Assembly (NCBI GenBank): GCA_963788975.1
Contig: CAWBIJ010000004.1
Coordinates: 496,001-560,000 of the forward strand
Direction: 5' to 3'
DNA length: 64,000 nt
Source of the DNA: VRUE01 sp963788975
GTDB taxonomy: Bacteria > Actinomycetota > Thermoleophilia > Solirubrobacterales > 70-9
Part shown: piece after piece, positions 15,727-26,720 of the stretch
Layout: each line of letters opens with the position of its first letter
Numbering within the stretch: position 1 is the stretch's first letter
The notes under the pieces: model-generated
Seen by the model: only the letters and a program-made list of their open reading frames with translations
Databases searched by the model: none
What the model was told of the DNA's origin: nothing
Position numbers and translations under genes: made by a program

Positions 15727-16758
15727 CTACCCGATCGCGACCATGCGCTCGATCGGTACCCGCGCCCGCTCCGCGACCGCGGCCGGGACGCTGACCTCGA
15801 ACTTCATCTCGCGTAGCGAGTCGCGCAGCTTCGGCAGCGTGATCATCTTCATGTACTTGCAGAAGGCCATCCGGTTGGCCTCGATCAGGTTGGCCTGTGG
15901 CGCCGCCTGCTGGAGCGGGTAGAGCATCCCGTTCTCGGTGGCGACGACGAAGCTGCCGTCGGGGTTGGCTTCGACGTGCTTGAGCATCCCTGAGGTCGAG
16001 AGCATGTGGACGCCCTCGGCCTCGATGTCGCCGGAGGAGACGTACTCCATCGCCTGGGTCGAGCAGCCACACTCGGGGTGGATCAGGAACTCGGCCTCCG
16101 GGTGCTCGGCGCGGGTGCGGGAAATGTCGTCGGGACGGATCCCAGCGTGGACGTGGCACTCGCCGTCCCAGACGTGGAAGCGGGCGCGCCGCTCGGGATC
16201 GTCGCGTAGGCCGGTCTCGCGCTCGACGAAGGCGCCCAGCCACATGTCGGGGCCGAAGAGGATCTCGGTCTCGGGGCCGTGCTCAGCCCAGATGTGCTCG
16301 ACCACCTGCACTGCGTTGGAGGAGGTGCAGCAGTAGTCGGTCTCGGCCTTCACCTCGGCCGAGGTGTTGACGTACATCACCACGACCGCGCCAGGGTGCT
16401 CGGCCTTCCAGGCGCGCAGCTGGTCGGCGTCGATCGAGTCGGCGAGCGAACAGCCGGCATCGAGGTCAGGGATCAGCACGGTCTTCTCGGGCGAAAGGAT
16501 CGAGGCCGTCTCAGCCATGAAGTGGACGCCGCAGAAGGCGATCGCATCGGCGTCGGTGGCGGCCGCCTGGCGCGAGAGGCCGAGCGAGTCACCCATGTGA
16601 TCGGCGACATCCTGGATCTCGGGCAGCTGGTAGTTGTGGGCGAGGATGACGGCGTTGCGCTCGGCGGCGAGCGCGCGAACCTCCTCGCTCAGAGCGCGGA
16701 CTTCCTCCTGACCGAGGTCCGGTGCGATCGTAGGTTGGATCGTGGGCAGCTCCTGCAT
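15727..16758 (-). CDS. nadA: Quinolinate synthase NadA
   Basis: This [4Fe-4S] enzyme condenses iminoaspartate with dihydroxyacetone phosphate to quinolinate in NAD synthesis. Conserved elements are NAVILAHNYQLPEIQDVADHMGDSLGLS, the cysteine-bearing TDYCCTSSNAV, HPECGCSTQAM and AFCKYMKM, which supply cluster ligands. The ATG at 16758 is preceded by GGAGGG six bases upstream, so I prefer it to an in-frame ATG at 16794. Product about 343 residues, normal for the family. NadC, the next enzyme, is nearby on the same strand, separated by fpg on the other. No nadB is present in the window. Confidence 0.95.
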   Translation of the reverse strand: MQELPTIQPTIAPDLGQEEVRALSEEVRALAAERNAVILAHNYQLPEIQDVADHMGDSLGLSRQAAATDADAIAFCGVHFMAETASILSPEKTVLIPDLDAGCSLADSIDADQLRAWKAEHPGAVVVMYVNTSAEVKAETDYCCTSSNAVQVVEHIWAEHGPETEILFGPDMWLGAFVERETGLRDDPERRARFHVWDGECHVHAGIRPDDISRTRAEHPEAEFLIHPECGCSTQAMEYVSSGDIEAEGVHMLSTSGMLKHVEANPDGSFVVATENGMLYPLQQAAPQANLIEANRMAFCKYMKMITLPKLRDSLREMKFEVSVPAAVAERARVPIERMVAIG

Positions 16759-16843
16759 GGAGCCCTCCGTTTCCGATGTTCGCTGGCCCGGCAACGCCTC
16801 AAACCAGTCGAATGAATGCTGCGTTCAAGTCTACCCTCTCGAC

Positions 16844-17689
16844 ATGCCCGAGCTTCCCGAGGTCGAGATAACGGCGCGCCGACTGAATGCGGTACTTGAC
16901 GGCGCGGTGGTCGAGTCGGCCCTGGCGCCGGGCATGAACGTGATGAAGACCTTCGATCCGCCGCTGGAGATGCTGGCGGGGCGAGAGCTGACTGGCGTCC
17001 GGCGTGTGGGCAAGCTGCTCGTCGTCGAGTTCGGCGACCACGCCCTGCTGATCCACCTGATGTCGGCGGGCAGGTTGCGGGTGTTCGACAAACGGGCCTC
17101 GCTCAAAGACCGCGCCTCGCGAGTCCTGGTCCGGCTCGAGGGCGGGCGTGAGCTGCGGCTGCGCGAGCTCGGGACCAAGCAGCGCGCCTGGGCGAAGCTG
17201 CTGCCGACCGATGCCGTCGAGGACGACGAGGCGGTCGCGAGGCTGGGGCCTGAAGCCTGGCCGGCACCGCCACGCGAAGAGTTCGCGAAGCTGATCGACC
17301 AGCCGCGCCATCTACATCCGTTGCTTCGCCATCAGGGCGACATTGCCGGGATCGGCCGCTCCTGGGTCGACGAGATCCTCTGGGAGGCTCGCCTCTCCCC
17401 GTTCAAGAAGGGCTCCGAGCTGGATGAGGAGGAGACCGAGCGCCTGCGGCAGGCGCTGCACGTGCTCGGCGACGCGATCGACCACTACGAGGAGACGATC
17501 GGCGAGCAGCTTCCCGACAAGCCGCCGAAGCCGCTGCGGATCCATAAGCACGAGGGCGAGCCCTGCCCACGCTGCGGCGCGACGATCGAGGCCGTCTTCT
17601 TCTCCGAGCACCAGACCAATTACTGCCCCGCCGAGCAGACCGGCGGCCGTGTCCTCAAGGACCGCCGCCTCTCACGCCTGCTCAAGTAG
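16844..17689 (+). CDS. Formamidopyrimidine-DNA glycosylase family protein (Fpg/Nei)
   Basis: The 281-residue base-excision repair glycosylase starts MPELPEVE, giving the catalytic Pro2 and Glu3. A lysine in VGKLLVVEF and the helix-two-turn-helix region (GDIAGIGRSWVDEILWEARLSP) are present. The C-terminal zinc finger reads CPRCGATIEAVFFSEHQTNYCPAEQ: three of four cysteines remain and the last is replaced by glutamate. Zinc binding may therefore be altered. ATG at 16844 is fixed by the catalytic N-terminus. It diverges from nadA and overlaps nadC by 18 bp tail-to-tail. Confidence 0.9.
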   Translation: MPELPEVEITARRLNAVLDGAVVESALAPGMNVMKTFDPPLEMLAGRELTGVRRVGKLLVVEFGDHALLIHLMSAGRLRVFDKRASLKDRASRVLVRLEGGRELRLRELGTKQRAWAKLLPTDAVEDDEAVARLGPEAWPAPPREEFAKLIDQPRHLHPLLRHQGDIAGIGRSWVDEILWEARLSPFKKGSELDEEETERLRQALHVLGDAIDHYEETIGEQLPDKPPKPLRIHKHEGEPCPRCGATIEAVFFSEHQTNYCPAEQTGGRVLKDRRLSRLLK

Positions 17690-18514
17690 GAGGCTGAAGT
17701 CGAGGCTCGGCGCTGAGTGGGTGAGGGCGCCGACGGAGATCAGGTCGACGCCGGTCTCGGCGATCTCGCGGACGGTCTCGAGGGAGACGCCGCCCGAGGC
17801 CTCTAGCGAGGGCGGCTTGGCGCCGCCCGAGGTGTCGCGCAGCTCGACCGCCTTGCGCAGTTGCTCCGTGTCCATGTTGTCGAGCAGCAGCAGATCGGCG
17901 CCGACTCCGAGCGCATAGGCGACCTCTTCCAGGTCGCGGCACTCGACCTCGATCGCCAGCTCCGGGTGCACGCCGCGGGCGGCGTGCACGGCCTTCGCCA
18001 CCCCACCGGCGAGGGCGATGTGGTTCTCCTTGATCAGGATCGCGTCGTAGAGGCCCATGCGGTGATTGCGGCCGCCTCCCGCCGCCACAGCCGCCTTCTC
18101 CAGCTCGCGCAGACCCGGCGTGGTCTTGCGCGTGTCGAGGACCTGGGCGCCGGTGCCAGCGACCGCCTCGACGAAGCGGGCGGTCAGCGTGGCGATGCCG
18201 GAGAGGTGACCGAGGAAGTTGAGCGCGGTGCGCTCGGCCGCGAGCAACGCCCGTGCCGAGCCGCTCGCCAAGACCACCTCCGCCGGCACCCCATCGCGCC
18301 ACTGCCCCTCGACCACCAGGTTGTCGACCTGCTCGACCCCGCACTGACGCATCGCCTCGGCGACCGCGGCGAAGCCGAACGCCACGCCGGGTTGCTTCTG
18401 CACGATCCGCGCCCGCGCCCCCGACCCCTCCGGCACGACCGCCTCCGACGTAACGTCGCCGGAGCCGACATCCTCAGCAAGCGCGCGAGCCATCACGTCG
18501 CGGAGATCAGCCAT
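17672..18514 (-). CDS. nadC: Nicotinate-nucleotide diphosphorylase NadC
   Basis: The 280-residue enzyme converts quinolinate and PRPP to nicotinate mononucleotide. Motifs include EDVGSGDVTSEAVVP, ERTALNFLGHLSGIATLTARFV, DTRKTTPGLRELEK, GGGRNHRMGLYDAILIKENH and VECRDLEE, all standard for the quinolinate PRTase fold. Length is normal. It follows in the same pathway as nadA. A strong palindrome (18535-18580) lies just upstream of its start. Confidence 0.95.
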   Translation of the reverse strand: MADLRDVMARALAEDVGSGDVTSEAVVPEGSGARARIVQKQPGVAFGFAAVAEAMRQCGVEQVDNLVVEGQWRDGVPAEVVLASGSARALLAAERTALNFLGHLSGIATLTARFVEAVAGTGAQVLDTRKTTPGLRELEKAAVAAGGGRNHRMGLYDAILIKENHIALAGGVAKAVHAARGVHPELAIEVECRDLEEVAYALGVGADLLLLDNMDTEQLRKAVELRDTSGGAKPPSLEASGGVSLETVREIAETGVDLISVGALTHSAPSLDFSLLLEQA

Positions 18515-18534
18515 GGGCGCACCTTATTTCAGCG

Positions 18535-18580
18535 CGCGTTCGCTGTTTGCGGCGCATAGCCCCCACAAACAGCGAACGCG
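18535..18580. repeat. 46-bp palindrome between nadC and the sigma gene
   Basis: A perfect 15-bp inverted repeat (CGCGTTCGCTGTTTG at 18535-18549 with its complement at 18566-18580) encloses a 16-base spacer. It lies 20 bases upstream of nadC and 39 upstream of the sigma gene, so it is between divergent genes and cannot be a terminator for either. It could be an operator, or a palindromic element: its GCGTTCGC ends and size resemble the palindrome inside prmC (51869-51911). Confidence 0.75.
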
Positions 18581-18619
18581 ATCTCACGCTAGAGGGGGCT
18601 GGGGCGTTTAATCCATGAC

Positions 18620-19082
18620 TTGACCGACTTGCCCCCCTTCCAGAGCCTGCTCGACGAGCACGCCGCCGACGTGATGGCGGTGCTGCGTGGTGCGGTCGGG
18701 CGCAGCGACGCCGACGACTGCTTCCAGGAGACTTTTCTGGCAGCGCTGCGCGCCTATCCGCAGCTCGGCGACGCGAGCAATCTGCGCGGTTGGCTGCTTG
18801 ACGATCGCCTACCGCAAGGCGACCGACCATCACCGCGCCAACGGCCGCCGGCCGGTGCCGGTGGAAGAGATCGTCGAGGTCGCGGTCAGCGACCCCGAGC
18901 CGGACGGCGAGATCTGGGGCGCGGTCGCCGCCCTGCCGCCCAAGCAGCGCGCCGCGGTCGCCCTGCGCTACGGCTGCGATCTCCCCCACGCCGAGATCGC
19001 CGCGGCGCTCGGCTGTTCACCGGAGGCGGCGCGTCGCAGCCTGCACGAGGGAATCAAGCGACTGAGAAAGGAGCTGGCATGA
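18620..19082 (+). CDS. ECF-type RNA polymerase sigma factor (single +1 frameshift)
   Basis: Residues 1-60 are read from 18620 (MTDLPPFQSLLDEHAADVM... SDADDCFQETFLAALRAYP... NLRGWLL; region 2). After one extra base near 18800 the frame shifts and continues TIAYRKATDHHRANGRRP, then PPKQRAAVALRYGCDLPHAEIAAALGCSPEAARRSLHEGIKRLRKELA (region 4), giving about 153 residues. Both halves are well conserved, so I regard this as one gene with either a sequencing indel or a recent mutation. Its TGA overlaps the ATG of ogt (ATGA), a pairing common in actinobacteria. Divergent from nadC. Confidence 0.8.
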
Positions 19083-19631
19083 AGAACGCACTTGACCGCC
19101 TTGCCGAGCGGGCCGACGCCGAGGGCCTGCTCGACGTCGCCTACGCCACGATCGACTCACCCTTTGGGCCGCTGCTGCTGGCGGCGACGCCGCGTGGCCT
19201 GGTCAAGGTGAGCTTCCCCCAGTTCGGGACCGAGGCCGACCCTGGAGGAGCTGGCGACGCGCGTCTCCCCCCGGGTGCTGGAGGCGCCGGCCCGACTCGA
19301 CGAGGCCCGCCGCGAGCTCGACCTCTACTTCGATGGCAAGCTCGCCGAGTTCGACCTGCCGCTCGACTGGCAGCTCAGCGACGGTTTCCGCAAGAAAGTC
19401 CAGCAGGCAATCAACCGCATCCCCTATGGACGGACGCGCAGCTACACCGAGGTCGCCCGCAGCGCCGGCAACGAGCGAGCGGTCCGCGCCGCGGGCACCG
19501 CCTGCGGCGCCAACCCGCTGCCGATCGTCGTCCCCTGCCACCGGGTGCTGCGCAGCGGCGGCGCCCTCGGCGGCTACGGCGGCGGCCTGCCGATGAAGGA
19601 AGCGCTGCTGAAGCTGGAGGGCGTGCTCTAG
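19079..19631 (+). CDS. ogt: Methylated-DNA-protein-cysteine methyltransferase (single +1 frameshift)
   Basis: The suicidal DNA repair protein removes alkyl groups from O6-guanine. The first 53 codons (ADAEGLLDVAYATIDSPFGPLLLAATPRGLVKVSF) run to 19237. One extra base near 19238 must be skipped to continue TLEELATRVSPRVLEAPARLDEARRELDLYF, then IPYGRTRSYTEVARSAG and the active-site IVVPCHRVLRSGG. Corrected length is about 183 residues, normal. The start codon overlaps the sigma-factor stop. As the two neighbouring genes each carry one +1 indel, sequencing error is likely. It overlaps the convergent hydrolase by 4 bp. Confidence 0.85.
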
Positions 19632-20518
19632 CCGGAGACGGCGACGGGCCCGAAGAGTTGCCGCGCTCGCTCGACGACGATGTCCGGCTTCTCCTCGGCA
19701 ACGAAGTGCCCGCAGCCCGAGAGGATCTCGACACTCATGTCGTCGGCGTAGGGCTCGTAGCCGGCGAGGATGTCGGCTTTGATCACCGGGTCGGCCTCGC
19801 CGGCGAGGATGCGAGTCGGCACGGTGAGGCGCTGGGAGCGATAGTGGCCCTTTTTGAGACGAGGCAGCTCGCGCACCAGGAAGCTTCGGTACACGTGTGA
19901 AGAGGCGAGCGCGTGGCTACGGGACTGAAAGCTCCGCGCGTAGCAGTCAAGCTCCTCCGCCGTCCAACGCATCTCCGGATGAGAGCCCTTTTCGATTGCC
20001 AGTCGGACGAAGGCCGGGACGTAGCGAAGGATGCCGGCGCCCAGGCCGGGACTGGCGAGAAGGAATTGGTAGGCGGTCCGGCTGAGCGCCTGCAGCGACG
20101 GCTTCGGCGGCTCGAACCAGGGGTGCACGATTCCCAGCCCGAGGTAGTGACGGAAGCGCTCGGGCGCCTTCAGGCAAAGCAGGAAGCCGGCGTAGCCGCC
20201 CCAGTCGTGTCCGATCAACTCCACCTCGTCGAGCGCCAGCTCGTCGAGCAGAGCCAGGATGTCGTCCGCAAGTTCCTGGATCTCGTAGCGCCCCGGTGGC
20301 GCCTCGCTCCAGCCGAAGCCGCGCAGGTCCGGGCAGATCACCCGCCGCTCGGCGGCCAGGGCCGGGATCACCTTGCGCCAAACCCACCAGTGCTGCGGCC
20401 AGCCGTGCAGGAGCACGACCGGCGGCCCCTCCCCCGCTTCGGCGACGTGCAGCCGCGTTCCGGCCACCTCGACGTAGCGGTGGCTGACACCGTCGAGCTC
20501 TGGGGGCGCGCCACGCAT
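19628..20518 (-). CDS. Alpha/beta hydrolase (epoxide hydrolase/haloalkane dehalogenase-like)
   Basis: The 296-residue soluble hydrolase has the oxyanion region LLHGWPQHWWVWRKV and a nucleophile elbow GHDWGGYAG, in which aspartate is the nucleophile, as in epoxide hydrolases and haloalkane dehalogenases rather than esterases. A cap domain follows, then the acid region AGEADPVI and the histidine in GCGHFVAEEKP. No signal peptide. Substrate cannot be told from sequence. It stands alone, convergent with ogt and divergent from the small acidic secreted protein. Confidence 0.87.
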   Translation of the reverse strand: MRGAPPELDGVSHRYVEVAGTRLHVAEAGEGPPVVLLHGWPQHWWVWRKVIPALAAERRVICPDLRGFGWSEAPPGRYEIQELADDILALLDELALDEVELIGHDWGGYAGFLLCLKAPERFRHYLGLGIVHPWFEPPKPSLQALSRTAYQFLLASPGLGAGILRYVPAFVRLAIEKGSHPEMRWTAEELDCYARSFQSRSHALASSHVYRSFLVRELPRLKKGHYRSQRLTVPTRILAGEADPVIKADILAGYEPYADDMSVEILSGCGHFVAEEKPDIVVERARQLFGPVAVSG

Positions 20519-20598
20519 CGGCCGAATCTACCTGGGAAGCCCGCAGGAACGTCACTCGTGCTCAAGCATCGGGTGCTGGCGGTCGATCCTTATCCCGG

Positions 20599-21102
20599 AT
20601 GTCGCCCCTCTCTTTGACCGCCCTGATCGCGTCGCTGGCCGCCGCCGTCGCCATTGCCGCGCAACCAGCAGCTGCGGCTCATAACCCCTTCCCAACGCCA
20701 GACTTGCCGCCGCTGCCGGCGGCCTTCGAAGAGGAAGAAGCGGAAGCGGAAAGTGAAGTCGAAGACTGGGGGGAAGAGGAATCGGAAGAGGAAGAAGAAG
20801 CCGAACCACTCCCAGGCGACGTCTGCCCCCTGCGCAGCGCCCACGCCCACGCGGTGACCAGGCAGGACAAGCTGAAGCTGACGATCGGCTACACGACCAA
20901 CGAGCCCTTCAGCGCCCGCATCACGATCCAGCGAGGCTCGGTTCAGATTGGTTCTGTCCGACGCTATCTCGGCCACAGCGGCGTCCTCCGCTTCGCAGAG
21001 AAACTGGCCGAGCGCGGTGGAAAGAAGATCGTGGCGAACATCGCAGCGGCTGACAGGAGTGCCGGGTGCCCCTCCCGGCGGCTTGTACTTTTTCCGCACT
21101 GA
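20599..21102 (+). CDS. Small secreted protein with glutamate-rich linker, unknown function
   Basis: The 167-residue product has a signal peptide (SLTALIASLAAAVAIAAQPAAAA). Next is a proline-rich segment and a strongly acidic stretch (about residues 45-70, mostly Glu with Ala and Ser), then a beta-rich domain (KLKLTIGYTTNEPFSARITIQRG) with two cysteines. I do not recognise the family. The last 13 codons (SAGCPSRRLVLFPH) are encoded by the left arm of a family-1 palindromic element, so the original C-terminus may have been changed by insertion. No clear RBS precedes the ATG. Confidence 0.6.
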   Translation: MSPLSLTALIASLAAAVAIAAQPAAAAHNPFPTPDLPPLPAAFEEEEAEAESEVEDWGEEESEEEEEAEPLPGDVCPLRSAHAHAVTRQDKLKLTIGYTTNEPFSARITIQRGSVQIGSVRRYLGHSGVLRFAEKLAERGGKKIVANIAAADRSAGCPSRRLVLFPH

Positions 21103-21160
21103 CGCCCGCGGACGACCGCCTCCTTCCTTCGGAAAAAGTTGAGCCGGGCGGGGCACCCGG
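21062..21160. repeat. Family-1 nested palindromic element, copy B
   Basis: The outer stem is 18 bp (CCGGGTGCCCC then CCCGGC, 21062-21079 with 21143-21160, one T-C mismatch). The internal loop is GGCTTGT opposite TGA. The inner stem is ACTTTTTCCG (21087-21096 with 21130-21139), and the centre contains CGCGGACGACCGCCT. Loop, inner stem and centre match the copy at 26721-26830; the outer stem does not. It lies between convergent genes: the plus-strand stop (21100-21102) is inside it, and the minus-strand stop is 7 bases beyond. Confidence 0.85.
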
Positions 21161-21167
21161 TGCTCCT

Positions 21168-21806
21168 CTACCCAGCGCTCTTGTCCAGCCACTCGCCGGC
21201 ATAGCGCAGGTGCTCAAGGTCAATCTGGTGGCCGATATCGGACTCGTGGTACTCGACCTCGAGCCCTCCCTCCTCGAGCAGCTCGCGGGCGCGGCGGGCG
21301 AACTCGATCTCCATGATCGGGTCGCGCCTGCCGTGGGCGACAAAAGCACGAGTTGCGCGGCGATCGAGGTGGGGCTGCCAGTCCTCGACGACGGGGACGA
21401 AGCCACTGAAGGCGAGGATCCCCGCCACCGGTGGGCGGTCGGCGTCCAGAGCCATCGCGTAGCTCATCACCGCGCCCATCGAGAACCCGCCGAGGACGGT
21501 GCGCCCGGCCTCGATCCCGGTTTGCTCCCAGAGCCGGTCGTGCAGCTCCGCGAGTGCGCGCCGGGCCGCATGGAAGGTGTCGTGGTCCGGGTAGCCGACC
21601 CGCGGCACCAGATACCAGTGGTAGCCAGGTGAGCCTGGAAGCGCCAGCGGTGCCCGCGGGGTGACGACGTGCAGCCTCCGCTCGGGGTCAAGGACGTCGG
21701 CGAGGCCGAGCAGGTCCCGCTCGTCGGTACCGCGGCCATGGTGGAGCACCAGGAGTCCGTCCGCCTCCCCGGCCGGGGATCGCTCCAGGTAGCGCAGCGA
21801 CTCCAC
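21168..21806 (-). CDS. Phospholipase/carboxylesterase-type alpha/beta hydrolase
   Basis: The roughly 212-residue product has LLVLHHGRGTDERDL near its start, a nucleophile serine in LGGFSMGAVMSYAMA, an aspartate in HGRRDPIMEIEFARRA, and a histidine in ESDIGHQIDLEHLR. This is the layout of the small carboxylesterases of the YpfH/acyl-protein thioesterase group. I chose GTG at 21806 because an in-frame ATG at 21851 would overlap prfB by about 40 bp and add only basic residues. It follows prfB by 4 bases on the same strand. Confidence 0.85.
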   Translation of the reverse strand: MESLRYLERSPAGEADGLLVLHHGRGTDERDLLGLADVLDPERRLHVVTPRAPLALPGSPGYHWYLVPRVGYPDHDTFHAARRALAELHDRLWEQTGIEAGRTVLGGFSMGAVMSYAMALDADRPPVAGILAFSGFVPVVEDWQPHLDRRATRAFVAHGRRDPIMEIEFARRARELLEEGGLEVEYHESDIGHQIDLEHLRYAGEWLDKSAG

Positions 21807-21810
21807 TCGC

Positions 21811-22930
21811 CTAGTTCGCCGACGAGGCGGCCGTCTTGTTGAGGTAGTCACGGATGAAGTCGTCGAGGTCGCCGTCTAGGACGCGCTGGGCATCCCCCGC
21901 CTCGTGGCCGGTGCGGTGGTCCTTGACCCGTTGGTCGGGGTGCAGGAAGTAGCTGCGAATCTGCGATCCCCAGGCGACGTCCTTGACCTCGCCCCGCTCT
22001 TTGGCGAGCTGCTCCGCTCGTTTGCGCTCCTCCAGCTCGATCAGCTTTGAGCGCAGGAACTGCATCGCTACCGCCTTGTTCTGCGTCTGCGAGCGCTCGT
22101 TCTGGCACTGGACCACGACGCCGGTGGGGATGTGGGTGATCCGCACCGCCGAGTCGGTCTTGTTGACGTGCTGGCCGCCGGCGCCTGAGGCGCGGTAGGT
22201 GTCGACCCGCAGGTCAGCGTCGTCGATCTCGACCTCGACCCCCTCGTCGACCAGCGGGCCGACGTCGAGCTGGGCAAAGCTGGTGTGGCGGCGGGCGGAG
22301 GAGTCGAAGGGCGAGATCCGCACCAGCCTGTGGACGCCGCGCTCGGCGGCGAAGAGGCCGTAGGCGTTCTCGCCCCGGGCGATGAAGGTGGCCGACTTGA
22401 GGCCGGCCTCCTCCCCCGGCGAGGCCTCCTTCATCTCGACCTCGAAGCCGCGCCGCTCGGCCCAGCGCAGGTACATCCGCAGCAGTATCTCGGCCCAGTC
22501 CTGCGAGTCGGTGCCGCCGGCGCCGGCGTGGACGGTAACCACGGCGTCGCCGGCGTCGTAGGAGCCGCTGAACAGGCGTGCCTCTTCGAGCGCCGCGAGG
22601 TGGCGCTCGACCGCGGGCAGCTGCGCGTTCAGCTCGGCCGCCATCTCGTCGTCCTCGGCTGCCATCTCGGCCAGCTCACCGAGATCGTCGACCTCGGTTT
22701 CGAGCTCACGGAAGGTGGTCAGCTTGCGCTGGGCGCGGGCATGGGCGGCCGAGGTGCGGGCGGCGGCATCCTGGTCGTCCCAGAACCCGGGACGGCCCAT
22801 CTCGCCCTCGAGCCGCTCCGCCTCCGCCTCCAGTGAAACCGGGTCAAAGATAATCCGCGAGCAGCTTCAGCTGGCCGCGGATCTCGGCGAGCCGCGCTGG
22901 AACCGATTCAGTCGAGGCGGCATCGGCCAT
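21811..22930 (-). CDS. prfB: Peptide chain release factor 2, with programmed +1 frameshift
   Basis: RF2 terminates translation at UGA and UAA. From ATG at 22930 the zero frame encodes 28 residues (MADAASTESVPARL...LLADYL) and meets UGA in CTT-TGA-C. A +1 shift continues DPVSLEAEAERLEGEMGRPGFWDD to the end, giving 372 residues. The RF2 recognition motif SPFDSSARRHTSF and the catalytic GAGGQHVNKTDSAVR are intact. The start codon shares one base with the stop of the SnoaL-like gene upstream (TGATG). Confidence 0.95.
22843..22849 (-). promoter_or_regulatory. RF2 programmed frameshift site CTTTGAC
   Basis: The minus strand reads TAT-CTT-TGA-C, identical to the classic slippery site. When RF2 is scarce, the ribosome pauses at UGA and slips from CUU to UUU, producing full-length RF2. 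The Shine-Dalgarno-like stimulator normally just upstream (AGGGGG) is degenerate here (GCGGAT). Confidence 0.92.
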
Positions 22931-23301
22931 CAGCGCAGCTTACTCAGCGCCTCGGCCCGGTCCTCGTAGGGTCGCCAGCTGCTTATCCGCCGGCCTCGCA
23001 GCTCGAAGAACCACGCCATCTCATCCTCGCCCGCCGCCGACCCATCCTCCTCCCAGCGCCAGACGCGTCTGATCAGCGCCACCGCCTGGTCGGTCTCCTC
23101 GTGCAGCTCCTCCAGCTCGATCGTCTGTTGCACGCCGCCAGATGGCCGCGTAGCCCAAAGTCGCGCCGCCTCCCTTCCCTTGCGAAGGCCGCGCATCGAA
23201 TGGAGTTCGACTTCTGGGTCGAGTACATCTACAAACGCATCCAAATCGCGCTCGTTGAAGGCCCGAATGAACTCTCTAACTGGGTCGGAAACCTTTTCCA
23301 C
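22930..23301 (-). CDS. SnoaL-like / NTF2-fold protein
   Basis: The roughly 123-residue product (SDPVREFIRAFNERDLDAFVDVLDPEVELHS...) has the short cone-shaped NTF2-like fold pattern: an N-terminal helix, D-rich turn, and C-terminal strands (VALIRRVWRWEEDG, MAWFFELRGRRISSWRPYEDRAEAL). Such proteins bind or isomerise small molecules, but none can be named here. I prefer GTG at 23301; a TTG at 23325 is also in frame. The stop overlaps the prfB start by one base, so it is co-transcribed with prfB. Confidence 0.78.
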   Translation of the reverse strand: MEKVSDPVREFIRAFNERDLDAFVDVLDPEVELHSMRGLRKGREAARLWATRPSGGVQQTIELEELHEETDQAVALIRRVWRWEEDGSAAGEDEMAWFFELRGRRISSWRPYEDRAEALSKLR

Positions 23302-23426
23302 GGGGTTTGAGGGCGCGAAAACCAAGCAGGTCGGTGGACGCAGGGAGGGCGGTGAAGCGAGCGTAGATCCCTACGTGAGCGAGACGCCCGACCGAGGACG
23401 CCGAGATGCGCCAGTTTGCAGCGTCC

Positions 23427-26273
<2,847 letters not shown>

Positions 26274-26317
26274 CGACCAAGGGTAGCGATGGGTGGTGGG
26301 TTAAGAGCCGCCCGGCC

Positions 26318-26665
26318 CTAGGCCGTGCGACCGCGCATGCGGGCGACGGCCCGGCGCGTCTGGCTGCGCTTGCGACGCAGCTCGCGGTGCTTCTTCACTT
26401 GGCGGCGGATGTCCTCGGCGAGTTCATGGATCGTGTGAGCCATCTCGGGCGAGGCCTCGTGGGCGCGCAGCGTCTTCCCCTTCAACCTGAGAGTCGCCTC
26501 GGCCACCTGGCTATCGGTGATGGAGGGGTTTCGCTCTTCGGAGATCTCGACATCGAGCGTCGCCAGCTCCGAGACCTGCTTCCCCACCCGGCGAAATCGC
26601 TTCGTCACGTGTTCTCGCAACTCATCGTCGATCTCGACGTTGCGACCACGAATCTCGATCCGCAT
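26318..26665 (-). CDS. hpf: Ribosome hibernation promoting factor (short HPF/RaiA type)
   Basis: The 115-residue protein binds the 30S decoding region in stationary phase. It starts MRIEIRGRNVEIDDELREHVTKRF and has the DVEISEERNPS strand and a basic C-terminal tail (RELRRKRSQTRRAVARMRGR). ATG at 26665 is fixed by a strong AAGGAGG five bases upstream; the ORF remains open back to 26836 only because it reads through the palindromic element. It is shorter than the long HPF of most actinobacteria, lacking the C-terminal dimerisation domain. Confidence 0.9.
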   Translation of the reverse strand: MRIEIRGRNVEIDDELREHVTKRFRRVGKQVSELATLDVEISEERNPSITDSQVAEATLRLKGKTLRAHEASPEMAHTIHELAEDIRRQVKKHRELRRKRSQTRRAVARMRGRTA

Positions 26666-26720
26666 AGTGCCTCCTTCGGGCTGGGTCGTCTGATCGTACG
26701 CCTCTGCACGTACCCGGGCA

